Virus record (IMG/VR): IMGVR_UViG_3300032093_000267
Coordinates: 1 to 43,160 of that record
Reading direction: 5' to 3' (one strand)
DNA from: a virus
DNA: 43,160 nucleotides
Part shown: one piece after another, positions 25,553 to 34,806 of the stretch
Position numbering within the stretch: position 1 is the stretch's first letter
Layout: each line of letters opens with the position of its first letter
Notes under the pieces: model-generated
Seen by the model: only the letters and a program-made list of their open reading frames with translations
Databases searched by the model: none
What the model was told of the DNA's origin: nothing
Program-made: the position numbers and the translations under genes

Positions 25553-27376
25553 ATGACATCAGTAATTTCTAAAAAATTAGGTTATTCCGTTGCTCAACAG
25601 TTTAAAGAAGGTTTCTATGAATCTTCTCCAACTGTTGGGTATGTTTATATTGGTAATCACTTAGTTTATCCAGATGAAAACAATCCAACATCCACCTCAG
25701 ACAGCATTAAAGATGAAAAAACTGTCTGGGATAATATGATTGCTGCTAAAGAAATAACGTCCACGGATGTAGAACTTGTTGTTCCTAGAATTGATTGGAC
25801 TGCAAATACCAAATATAAACAATATGATGATACAATTTCGGTATCAGAGTTGATTACTGCTTGCGCTGCAATATACAATGTGGCAAGTATTACAGCTAAT
25901 GCTGGTGCTGTAGGAGTAAATAGTTATGTTACATTTAGTGATGGAGGAACAAGTAATACTTCTGCCAATGCAAGAATATATGTAAACACGGCTGGTTATA
26001 TTGTGAATGTTGTTGTCATTGCTAATGGTGCATATGGATATGCATATGCCAGCGCACCAGTTGCAACAGCTAATACTGGTAATGCTGCACTTACTATAGT
26101 CACAAATACTGTATCTTCTTTTGTTCAACCGATGTACATTGTTACATCGTCACGGAATGTTTATAAATGTTTATCTAATAATGCCTCAGCAGATTCAACT
26201 GTAGAACCTGTTGGTGATTATACAACTTCAAATGGTAACATTTCTACTTCCGATGGTTATATTTGGAAGTATATGTATAATGTTAAACCATCAAACAAGT
26301 TTTTAACCGACACTTTTATTCCAGTACCTTCATCAGTAAAACAAATAGATTATTCAAGTAGTATATTGAACGTTATTGATGGTGAAGTTGCAACAATTGT
26401 AGTTGCGAATTCTGGTTCTGGGTATTATGAAAGTAATATTTCTATTCCTTTCACGTTTCAAACAGGTTGCACAGTTCTTACACTTTTAGGTACAGACATT
26501 ATAAGTGGAAACATTTCTGTACAGTCCGCTAATATGTCAGTATCGGGAGTAGGAATTACTCCAGGTTCTCATATTTCAGCTATTGATATTCCAAATGCAA
26601 AACTGACATTATCAATACCTACTGTAGGTTCGGGTGGTGGTGGGACGGCTGCAAATACATTGTCTTTAACCACTAGAGTTTATGTGGATGGAGACGGTAC
26701 AACTTTAGAAGGATATGCAACTCTTGGTGCCAGTGGATCAATAAGTAAAGTTACAGTTACGACTATTGGACTTGGTTATTCCAGAGCAAATGCTTACATA
26801 TATGGAACAGGAAGTGGAGCTTCAGTTAGACCAATACTAGATCCAAAATATGGGCATGGTCATAATCCTGCTAAAGAATTAGGTTGTTCTAATGTAATGG
26901 TTGCGGTAAAAATTGGCGAAATTGACTCCACAGAAAATGGAATAATTTCAGCAAATACTACATTTAGGCAGTATGGTATTTTTGTGGATCCTCATAAATA
27001 CGGTAGTTCTAATGTAGTTACACCCACAAATGCAAATTCGGTAATATCACAAACCACTGATGTTCAACTTCAGGGAGGTTTTACTTACGAATTAGATGAG
27101 TTTGTTTATCAGGGTACATCAGCAAATTCTGCGTATGCCTATGGATTTGTTTTAGACCAAACGTCAAATATAGTCAGACTAACTAATGTTCAAGGTGAAT
27201 TTGTTATAGGTTCTCCTCTTGTTGGAGCAAACACAGGTACAAGTCGTCTTGTCGTTAGTTCTGCAAATCCTGAATATCAACCTTATAGTGGTGATATTTT
27301 ATATACTGAAAATGCAGTTAAAACGACCAGAGCGGATGGTCAAGCTGAAAGTATTAAACTTGTTGTTAAATTTTAA
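25553..27376 (+). CDS. gp8: gp8-like baseplate wedge protein with inserted modules
   Basis: A 607 aa protein in the gp8 position; T4 gp8 is 334 aa. Core gp8 features: VVPRIDWTANTKYKQYDD (76-93), MYIVTSSRNVYKCLSNN (194-210), GDYTTSNGNISTSDGYIWKYMYNV (222-245) and FIPVPSS, equivalent to IPRRDW, LVYRCLD and DGYVWEYLFEI in T4 gp8. Between YKQYDD and MYIVTS lies a full Gly-Tyr module (about 109-190) of the gp7 type, absent from T4 gp8. A further glycine-rich segment (SGSGYYESN; GLGYSRANAYIYGTG) enlarges the second half. gp8 dimers sit on gp7 and attach peripheral parts. No ribosome site is evident; AATAAATAAACACT precedes ATG. Confidence 0.82.
   Translation: MTSVISKKLGYSVAQQFKEGFYESSPTVGYVYIGNHLVYPDENNPTSTSDSIKDEKTVWDNMIAAKEITSTDVELVVPRIDWTANTKYKQYDDTISVSELITACAAIYNVASITANAGAVGVNSYVTFSDGGTSNTSANARIYVNTAGYIVNVVVIANGAYGYAYASAPVATANTGNAALTIVTNTVSSFVQPMYIVTSSRNVYKCLSNNASADSTVEPVGDYTTSNGNISTSDGYIWKYMYNVKPSNKFLTDTFIPVPSSVKQIDYSSSILNVIDGEVATIVVANSGSGYYESNISIPFTFQTGCTVLTLLGTDIISGNISVQSANMSVSGVGITPGSHISAIDIPNAKLTLSIPTVGSGGGGTAANTLSLTTRVYVDGDGTTLEGYATLGASGSISKVTVTTIGLGYSRANAYIYGTGSGASVRPILDPKYGHGHNPAKELGCSNVMVAVKIGEIDSTENGIISANTTFRQYGIFVDPHKYGSSNVVTPTNANSVISQTTDVQLQGGFTYELDEFVYQGTSANSAYAYGFVLDQTSNIVRLTNVQGEFVIGSPLVGANTGTSRLVVSSANPEYQPYSGDILYTENAVKTTRADGQAESIKLVVKF
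25876..26120 (+). repeat. Gly-Tyr module inside the gp8 core
   Basis: VASITANAGAVGVNSYVTF, then ANARIYVNTAGYIVNVVVIANG and NTGNAALTIVTNT, is clearly the same module as the gp7 copies. It interrupts the gp8 region that in T4 is a short loop between the IPRRDW segment and the LVYRCL strand. Confidence 0.8.
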
Positions 27377-27386
27377 AGGTTAAGAA

Positions 27387-30300
27387 ATGCCACTTACTAC
27401 GAATTTTAATGTTGATCCTTATTACGATGATTTTGATGATAATAAAGACTATCATCGCATATTGTATAAACCAGGTAATGCAGTTCAAGCTCGTGAATTA
27501 ACTCAATCACAAACAATTCTTCAAGATCAAATTAAAAAATTTGGTGACCATATTTTTCAAAATGGTTCGGTTGTAACTGGTGGTCAAGTCACAATTCAAA
27601 ATACGGCATATATTAATCTTGCATCAACATACGCAAATAACGATATTTCATATATTGGATTTGATAAAGTTAATATTTACAACTCCGCTAATACCAAACG
27701 TGCATATGTTTTAGCTGCGGAAGATGCAGATGCACTTGCCGATCAGCCAGTAACATTAGTGATTAATCAATTGTTTGGTGAACCATTTGTTGCTGGTGAA
27801 ACAATTTACACATCAAACAACGATACAAATGCTGTTACTTATTATGCAAATGTGGCAACAACAAATCCAATAGGTAATAATCAAACATTCTCAATTAATG
27901 AGGGTGTGTTTTATTATGAAGGTTACTTTATAAAGAGTCAACCTCAATCAGTTGCGATAGACAAATATAGTCGTAATGGTAATGCAATTATTGGTTTTGA
28001 GGTTACTGAAGGTATTGTTGATTACACTCAAGACACTTCTCTTCTTGATCCAGCGCAAAGTTCATCCAACTTCCAAGCACCAGGTGCTGACCGATATAAA
28101 ATTAGTTTAAATCTTTCAAAACGTAGTTTAACCAGCACAGACTTAACTCAGTTTATTGAGTTGGGCACCATAAAAAGTGGTTTGCCACAAAAAGTTGTTC
28201 AAACTCCAATTTATGGTCCGCTTGGTGATGAACTGGCTCGCCGAACGTTTGACGAATCTGGTGATTATGTAATTAAGAATTTTGAGATTGCTGTTACAGA
28301 CAGTGAAGCAAATTCGGCGTTTGCAAACGTTACATTGAGTTCAGGTAAGGCTTATATTAAAGGTTATGAGTTTCAAACAATATCTCCTACAACGATTACT
28401 GTACCTAAACCTAGAACTGTAGAACCTCTTGTTAACCAACCTGTTACTGTTAATTATGGTTATTATATTTACGCTAATAGTTTATATGGTAATTTTGGAA
28501 CTAATCAATTTAATAACGTAGAATTTTCCCTTTTAAATACGACACAAGCGACTAATTATTTAACTAGTGCCGCAACAGCAAATACCTCAGTTTATGCCAA
28601 CACAATTATAGGTACTGGTAAAGTTAAAGGAACAACTTTTTATAGTTTTGGAGCTAACACTTTTGACAGTGGTGCATATACATACAAAGTTTTTTTAACT
28701 GATATTAATTCAACACAATGTGGTCACGCTAATGGTGCTGGCGTTCTTGCATTAGGAGGCGGTACAAGTACAGTTTTATTGCCTACAGGTTTTGCTGCAA
28801 ACAATGATGTTTATAAAGGTCTGTTGCTAAAATTTACTGCTGGTACAACAGCTGATAATCCTTCTGATAATTCTGAAAGAACCATTACTGATTATACGTA
28901 TAGTCCTGGTGGTTCACCTACAGGTGTTTCAATAACTAGCACAACAGGTGATTTTAGCTGTTCTCCAACATCTTTTGTTATGACACCCGGACAGCAAATT
29001 TCTGTTAGTGGTGCTTCTGCACTAGTCGTATTAGGAAATTTAACATCTAATGTAACGTCAATCACTGCTAATGGTAGAGCGGTTAATAGTTGGATTACAT
29101 TTTCAACTTATGGTCTTAATCCCGGATCAAGTCCTGCCAACGCAAGGATATTTGTTTACGGTACTGGTTCTAGTGCTGGTTACGTTCAGAACGTTACTAT
29201 TTTTGCTAACGGATCTTATAGTAATACACCAAACATAACTGGTTTGACATTTTATGAAAATACAATACCCGTTCCAGCAGGTACATCAAATGCCACATTT
29301 ATTATACAAGGTTCAAGTAATGTTAGAGTAACTAGTGCCACCGGTGATTTTGTTTACCCAGCAGGATTTTCAGGATTAAGAGTTGGACAATCTATTACGC
29401 TTGCTAATACTCCCAACTCACAAGTAGGAATATTATCTACTCTTGTGGGAGGTGTATATTACACACCAGGTTTTGCTCCCGTAGGTACCTTTACTGGTAA
29501 TGTTACTAATGGTTATGCAAATACATCACAAACCTATTTTATCATTGCTACTAATGGTTCAACAACATTTAGATTATCAGCAACTCCTGGCGGCTCTGCT
29601 ATTACGACTTCAATCGGTTCGCTTTATGGTATGTCGTTTATTGTTTCTGGTCCTCCAATTACAAATTATGCGAATACATCAACATCAGCACAAACTTATT
29701 TTATTATTGCCACTAATGGTTCAACAACATTTCAGTTGGCAGCAAATATTGGCGATAGTACCAGTGTTCTTTCAACAACACCAAGCACACCTATTGGATT
29801 AACTTATACTGTCGGTGATGCTAGAATTGCGACTTTAAGTGATGCACTTTTAGGACCACCAGTTAGTAATAATCATCGTTTTGTGATGAACACTACTTTT
29901 GGTAGTGCAGAATCTTTATTTGTTAGAAATACTTTAGGTCAAGCTATTGCATATGCTAATGTATCTCCAGCATCAAAACTTATGACTTTGAATCCTCAGT
30001 TACTTGCAAGATACGGTCGTTTTCAACCAGTTATTATTCAAGAAGTGTCAAGTGAACCTTTGTTATTGCGTATTGGTAAAACTAATGTTGCTGATAACAC
30101 AATATCAAATTTTGTTTATACTTATCAGAGACTATATCAAAGCATTCCGTTTACTGGTGGTGTTTCTTCAGCATTATCAATAGGTACTGGTGAAACTTTA
30201 CTTGATCCTGGTAGTGCTTCTGCATCATCAACAGAATTACAATATTATGATATTATTGTGACTAACCCTGGTAGTAGTACAACAATGGTAAGAGGCCAAC

Positions 30301-33300
30301 ATGTACCAGCACAACAATTTAGTGTTGATACTGCATCACGTACTATTTCAGTGGATGGTGGTGCTGATATGACGGCAAACATTTATGCTACAATTAGTGC
30401 ATCCAATCCTACATCAAAAACTAAAATATTTACTAAAGCAAACACTCGTTTAGTTGATGCTGTTGGTAGTGCAACTAAAGATATTTTTGGTAATGCTGCT
30501 GTTTATGTAGCTGTAGCAGATGGTCAAACACAAATTGCAGAAAATTTTGTTGTTAAGAGACCAAATTCTCCACAATACTTGTTTGTTTCAGATGTATATT
30601 CAATCAATGCAGTTTTTGATTTTAATGGTACATCTATTACTACAGCAAATTATAATGCATTAACTTCATCTGCTAATGTAACTGATCGTTATACTGTAAG
30701 TACAGGACAAAGAGACTCTTATTATGATTGGAGTGCAATTGTTTTGAAACCAGGAGTAACTGCTCCACGTGGACCTCTTCTTGTTCGGTATGATAGATTT
30801 AGATCAACAGGATCAGGGTTCTTTAATGTTGATTCGTATACACGGTTAGGTTCACAAGAAAATGGTGGAAATGGTATTGATTACGGTCAGATTCCAAATT
30901 ACATTACACAAACAGGTGCAATATTAAAACTTAGTGACTATTTGGATTTTCGTCCTGTTCGCAAGGATGGAGTTGATTCGGCTACTGCAAATAATTTTGT
31001 TTTAGATATAGAAGAATCCGGAGTTGGTACAAAAATTCCTTTACCCGGTACGTCTATTATTATTAATTATTCTTACTATTTACCACGTATTGATAGAATC
31101 GTTTTAAACAAAAACCGACAGTTTAATGTTCTACAAGGCATTCCGGCAATTAATCCAGTGGTTCTTCCAGAACCATCGGATGCAATGACTCTTTATATTT
31201 TGAGTTACCCTCCTTATTTGACATTTCCCTCATCAACGCAAATTCAATCATTTAATAATCGTCGTTACACAATGAAGGATATTGGACTTCTGGAAAGAAG
31301 AATTCAAAATCTGGAATTATATACATCATTATCAATTGCCGAACTTACAGCAATACAGAAAAATGATAAAACGGTTCGTGATTCGGTTGGATTGTCTAGA
31401 CCTAAAAATGGTATTTTTGTAGACTCGTTTGTTGATAAAGGTTCTGCTGCAATTACGGCTCCAGATTTTAGTGCAGCAATTGATATTGTGCGTAGAGAAC
31501 TTCGTGGTTCTTATAATATTGCTTCAACATATTTTTATGCAGATACCAGATTAAATTATAATACTGATCTTGATGGCCCATTACTGATGATGGCATCAAG
31601 CAATACAACATTTGTTATGCAAAATAGAGCGTCAAAAACTCTTAATATTAATCCGTTTAATGTAGTTAATTTTCTTGGTTCAATTAGACTTGATCCTTCT
31701 TCAGATGTTTGGAAATCGGATGTTCGTTTAGAGTCGCAGAATATTGACCTATCTGGTGGTGATGCTGCAAGAGATGCGTGGTCCTCAATTCAAAGTACCT
31801 CATGGGGTGCATGGAATACTCAGTGGACTACCACAAGTGAAGATTTAGGTAGTTCTAGTTCACAGTCCGTCAGTAACCAAAGAAATACTAATGAAAGGTC
31901 TGGCCAAGGTAGAGGTCAAGCATTAGTTCAACGTGGTGATGTTACAACTACAACCACCACAACAACAAAAGAAACACAAACATTGAATGCTAGCCGTACA
32001 GGTATTCTTTCTCAAATTGTTCCTCAACAATTAACCAAATCAATGGGTGATCGTTTAGTTGACATAAGTGTAGTAAATTATATGAGAGAGAAAAATGTTT
32101 TAGTAGTTGCGGAAAAGTTTAAGCCATTTACAACTTTATATCCATTCTTTGATAATACAAGAGTATCAAAATATGTTGCAAAAGTTAATCGTTTTCAAAT
32201 GACAACGAATAATTTGCAGTATAAAACTACAATTGGAAATTCTGAGACTGTAAAAATTTATGCAACTGCAGCTGATGGAACTTATAAAACAACTGATATT
32301 ATAGGAACAGCCGGTGTTATTTTAACATCAAATGATAATGCATTCCTTGTTAATATAGTTCCAGAAGCAGGTTCAAATTGGTCAACAGCAGCAACAAATG
32401 GTATTACCATTGTAGGTAATGTTACAAACAAATCTTATATCTCTAAAAAATGGTATCATACAACAGGACGTGCAACTGGTGGTTCAGCTTCTTCAATTAC
32501 TCTTGCACTACACGCAGGTGGAGCACAAAATGCGACCGCAGCCAACTTTATTGGTCAAACCATTTATATCGTTTATGGAACTGGTGCGGGTCAATCTGCC
32601 ATTATTTCTGGGTATGATCCAGCAACCCGTGTTGTAACAATTACTGGAACTTGGTCAACACCAGCAGATTCAAATTCGGTTTATTCAATAGGCAATTTAG
32701 AAACAACCGCAGAAGGTGCTTGTGCTGGAGTATTCATTATTCCGGGAGATGTATTCCGAACTGGTGAAAAATTATTCCGTCTGATTGATGATCAAAATGG
32801 AAATATTGAAAATTCACGCACGAATGGTGATGCAAGTTTCTATGCTCAAGGTATGGTGCAAACTAAACAAGAGACCTCAATTACAGTATTCGTTCCAAAT
32901 GTAGTAAGAAGTACAGTAACAGAATCGTTTACAGCATCAACATCATCTGTTAAATCTATAACTTCTGTTGATACTCAACAGAATGTTGTTGTTGGTTATT
33001 ACGATCCTCTTGCACAAACATTCTTGATTAATCCAAAACAATATCCGCAAGGAACTGTTATTGATTCAGTTCGGGTATGTTTTAAAACTAAAGATGCTTC
33101 AGTTCCAGTTTCTTTACAACTTCGTCCAGTGGTTAATGGATATCCGTCATCATCAACAATATATCCGTATGCAGAAAAAATATTAACTCCAGATCAGGTT
33201 AATATTTGTGAAATTCCTGATATGAATGATTCAACCAAATACACGGAATTTAAATTTGATGTTCCTGTTTTATTATTACCTGGTGAACATTCGTTTGTTC

Positions 33301-34553
33301 TTGTATCCAATAGTAATGGATACGAAGCATTTGTTGCTGAAATTGGCGCAACAGATTTAAGAACTAGCGCTCAGATTTCTGAACAGCCGTATACTGGTTC
33401 ATTATTCTTGTCACAAAATGGTTCTACTTGGTCAGCAGATCAACTGAATGATTTGATGTTCTCTATTCAAAAACGAGTATTTTCTACCGGTATTGGATAT
33501 GCTTACTTTAATGCAGACGTATCGCAATACCCTGCAAATGTGCCATATGATGTATTACAATTAATGACAACTGATGCTGTTGTTGCTAACACTTCTCTTC
33601 AATATGATTTCTCGGCTGAGATGGATGTGGGTGGACAACACGATCTAATACCTATTTACCCAAATGATGATTATACTTGCAATGATGGATATGGTCGTAG
33701 AATTTTAAATCCAACAACAGGTAATACATCATTTATATTACGTGCGACATTAAATACAACTAACCCTGATATATCACCTATGGTTGATGTTAGTCGTTTG
33801 AATTTATTGACAATTGAAAATAAAATTAACAACATGCCATTACAAAATAATGGATTTGTTATTGTAAATGGTGGATCTGGATATACAGGAAATGCTGCTA
33901 TCACTATCACACCAGGTGTTGGAGGTGGTTCGGGTGCCGCAGCAATGGGATATGTTGTGGGTGGTGTTGTCACACGTATTGATTTGACGACCAATGGAGG
34001 ACTAGGTTATGTTACTTCACCAACAATTGCGGCAAATGCTCCAACTAGTGGTACAACTGCAATAATTACCTATAATGGTGAAGATAAAGCAGTTGGTGGT
34101 AATGGTAACATACGTTATCTTACTAAGAAAGTTCAACTTGCTTCCGGATTTGAATGTGGTGATTTACGTGTTTACATGGACGCATACCGACCAGCAAGTG
34201 CTGGAATTTTGGTGTACAATAAAGTCTTATCTCCATCCGATTCAAGTGCTTTTGAAACTAATAACTGGCAGTTGATGACAGAAATGGCAGATACTTTGAA
34301 TTTTGCTTCAGCAAATGAAGATGATTATTCTGAATTAACCTTTGCACCCGGAGCATTTAGAACAGGCATTCCTGATAATAAGATTTCATATCTTGGATCA
34401 AATGGTGAAGGACCATATAATGTCTTTAACTTGTTTGCAGTTAAGATAGTTTTGTTTGGTTCAAATACATATGACGTTCCAAAGATATCAAATTTGCGTA
34501 TTATTGCATTACCTGCTTCATCAGCGACACCAATAACTTCTCTTACTGTATAA
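27387..34553 (+). CDS. Very large baseplate/fibre structural protein, DUF4815-like N-terminus
   Basis: A 2388 aa protein, the largest in the window. The N-terminal 350 residues (NVDPYYDDFDDNKDYHRILYKPGNAVQARELTQSQTILQDQI, FGDHIFQNGSVV, GVFYYEGYFI) are the DUF4815-type domain found in structural proteins of many T4-like phages of aquatic bacteria. The centre holds one Gly-Tyr module of the gp7 type (29041-29310) and two FIIATNGSTTF repeats. A poly-Thr run (TTTTTTTT, near 31950) and IVPQQLTKSMGDRLVDISVVNYMREKNV mark a conserved middle. VVVGYYDPLAQTFLINPKQYPQGTVIDSVRVCF opens a carbohydrate-binding-like beta region, and a GSGYTGN module lies near 33870. Location after gp8 suggests the equivalent of gp10/gp9, a peripheral wedge or fibre base; direct homology is not seen. 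Confidence 0.65.
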   Translation: MPLTTNFNVDPYYDDFDDNKDYHRILYKPGNAVQARELTQSQTILQDQIKKFGDHIFQNGSVVTGGQVTIQNTAYINLASTYANNDISYIGFDKVNIYNSANTKRAYVLAAEDADALADQPVTLVINQLFGEPFVAGETIYTSNNDTNAVTYYANVATTNPIGNNQTFSINEGVFYYEGYFIKSQPQSVAIDKYSRNGNAIIGFEVTEGIVDYTQDTSLLDPAQSSSNFQAPGADRYKISLNLSKRSLTSTDLTQFIELGTIKSGLPQKVVQTPIYGPLGDELARRTFDESGDYVIKNFEIAVTDSEANSAFANVTLSSGKAYIKGYEFQTISPTTITVPKPRTVEPLVNQPVTVNYGYYIYANSLYGNFGTNQFNNVEFSLLNTTQATNYLTSAATANTSVYANTIIGTGKVKGTTFYSFGANTFDSGAYTYKVFLTDINSTQCGHANGAGVLALGGGTSTVLLPTGFAANNDVYKGLLLKFTAGTTADNPSDNSERTITDYTYSPGGSPTGVSITSTTGDFSCSPTSFVMTPGQQISVSGASALVVLGNLTSNVTSITANGRAVNSWITFSTYGLNPGSSPANARIFVYGTGSSAGYVQNVTIFANGSYSNTPNITGLTFYENTIPVPAGTSNATFIIQGSSNVRVTSATGDFVYPAGFSGLRVGQSITLANTPNSQVGILSTLVGGVYYTPGFAPVGTFTGNVTNGYANTSQTYFIIATNGSTTFRLSATPGGSAITTSIGSLYGMSFIVSGPPITNYANTSTSAQTYFIIATNGSTTFQLAANIGDSTSVLSTTPSTPIGLTYTVGDARIATLSDALLGPPVSNNHRFVMNTTFGSAESLFVRNTLGQAIAYANVSPASKLMTLNPQLLARYGRFQPVIIQEVSSEPLLLRIGKTNVADNTISNFVYTYQRLYQSIPFTGGVSSALSIGTGETLLDPGSASASSTELQYYDIIVTNPGSSTTMVRGQHVPAQQFSVDTASRTISVDGGADMTANIYATISASNPTSKTKIFTKANTRLVDAVGSATKDIFGNAAVYVAVADGQTQIAENFVVKRPNSPQYLFVSDVYSINAVFDFNGTSITTANYNALTSSANVTDRYTVSTGQRDSYYDWSAIVLKPGVTAPRGPLLVRYDRFRSTGSGFFNVDSYTRLGSQENGGNGIDYGQIPNYITQTGAILKLSDYLDFRPVRKDGVDSATANNFVLDIEESGVGTKIPLPGTSIIINYSYYLPRIDRIVLNKNRQFNVLQGIPAINPVVLPEPSDAMTLYILSYPPYLTFPSSTQIQSFNNRRYTMKDIGLLERRIQNLELYTSLSIAELTAIQKNDKTVRDSVGLSRPKNGIFVDSFVDKGSAAITAPDFSAAIDIVRRELRGSYNIASTYFYADTRLNYNTDLDGPLLMMASSNTTFVMQNRASKTLNINPFNVVNFLGSIRLDPSSDVWKSDVRLESQNIDLSGGDAARDAWSSIQSTSWGAWNTQWTTTSEDLGSSSSQSVSNQRNTNERSGQGRGQALVQRGDVTTTTTTTTKETQTLNASRTGILSQIVPQQLTKSMGDRLVDISVVNYMREKNVLVVAEKFKPFTTLYPFFDNTRVSKYVAKVNRFQMTTNNLQYKTTIGNSETVKIYATAADGTYKTTDIIGTAGVILTSNDNAFLVNIVPEAGSNWSTAATNGITIVGNVTNKSYISKKWYHTTGRATGGSASSITLALHAGGAQNATAANFIGQTIYIVYGTGAGQSAIISGYDPATRVVTITGTWSTPADSNSVYSIGNLETTAEGACAGVFIIPGDVFRTGEKLFRLIDDQNGNIENSRTNGDASFYAQGMVQTKQETSITVFVPNVVRSTVTESFTASTSSVKSITSVDTQQNVVVGYYDPLAQTFLINPKQYPQGTVIDSVRVCFKTKDASVPVSLQLRPVVNGYPSSSTIYPYAEKILTPDQVNICEIPDMNDSTKYTEFKFDVPVLLLPGEHSFVLVSNSNGYEAFVAEIGATDLRTSAQISEQPYTGSLFLSQNGSTWSADQLNDLMFSIQKRVFSTGIGYAYFNADVSQYPANVPYDVLQLMTTDAVVANTSLQYDFSAEMDVGGQHDLIPIYPNDDYTCNDGYGRRILNPTTGNTSFILRATLNTTNPDISPMVDVSRLNLLTIENKINNMPLQNNGFVIVNGGSGYTGNAAITITPGVGGGSGAAAMGYVVGGVVTRIDLTTNGGLGYVTSPTIAANAPTSGTTAIITYNGEDKAVGGNGNIRYLTKKVQLASGFECGDLRVYMDAYRPASAGILVYNKVLSPSDSSAFETNNWQLMTEMADTLNFASANEDDYSELTFAPGAFRTGIPDNKISYLGSNGEGPYNVFNLFAVKIVLFGSNTYDVPKISNLRIIALPASSATPITSLTV
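29041..29815 (+). repeat. One Gly-Tyr module and a duplicated ATNGSTTF unit in the 2388 aa protein
   Basis: 29041-29310 encodes a module like the fifth gp7 copy (RAVNSWITFS, ANARIFVYG, FYENTIPVPAG, SNATFII). It is followed at about 29509 and 29665 by two copies of YANTS...QTYFIIATNGSTTF with DNA nearly identical across the core. Confidence 0.75.
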
Positions 34554-34569
34554 TAAAATAAGGTAAATT

Positions 34570-34806
34570 ATGTACGTACAGATAGAATCTAATCCTAATT
34601 TAGTTAGAGATATTGATAATAGAGCACTGTTAAATACTAACCGTGAAGAGTTAATTGCTTATTATACTGAAAGAGATTTGAAACTTAAAGAACTTCAAGA
34701 AAAGCAAACCATGCAAGAAAAAGTAGTCAATCTAGAAAAAGATATAACAGAAATAAAAGATTTGTTAAAACAAATCGTACAAATGAGAACCCAAGATGGC
34801 AATTAA
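34570..34806 (+). CDS. Small coiled-coil protein of unknown function
   Basis: A 78 aa protein: MYVQIESNPNLVRDIDNRAL, then a heptad-rich Glu/Lys/Leu helix (YYTERDLKLKELQEKQTMQEKVVNLEKDITEIKDLLKQIVQM) consistent with a coiled coil over most of its length. The N-terminal VRDxxNRALLNTN is a type I recall in T4-like aquatic phages as a conserved hypothetical. An AAGG ribosome site (34559-34562) precedes ATG. It overlaps the next gene by 11 bases. It may be an assembly chaperone or trimerisation partner for its neighbours; this is inference. Confidence 0.6.
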   Translation: MYVQIESNPNLVRDIDNRALLNTNREELIAYYTERDLKLKELQEKQTMQEKVVNLEKDITEIKDLLKQIVQMRTQDGN

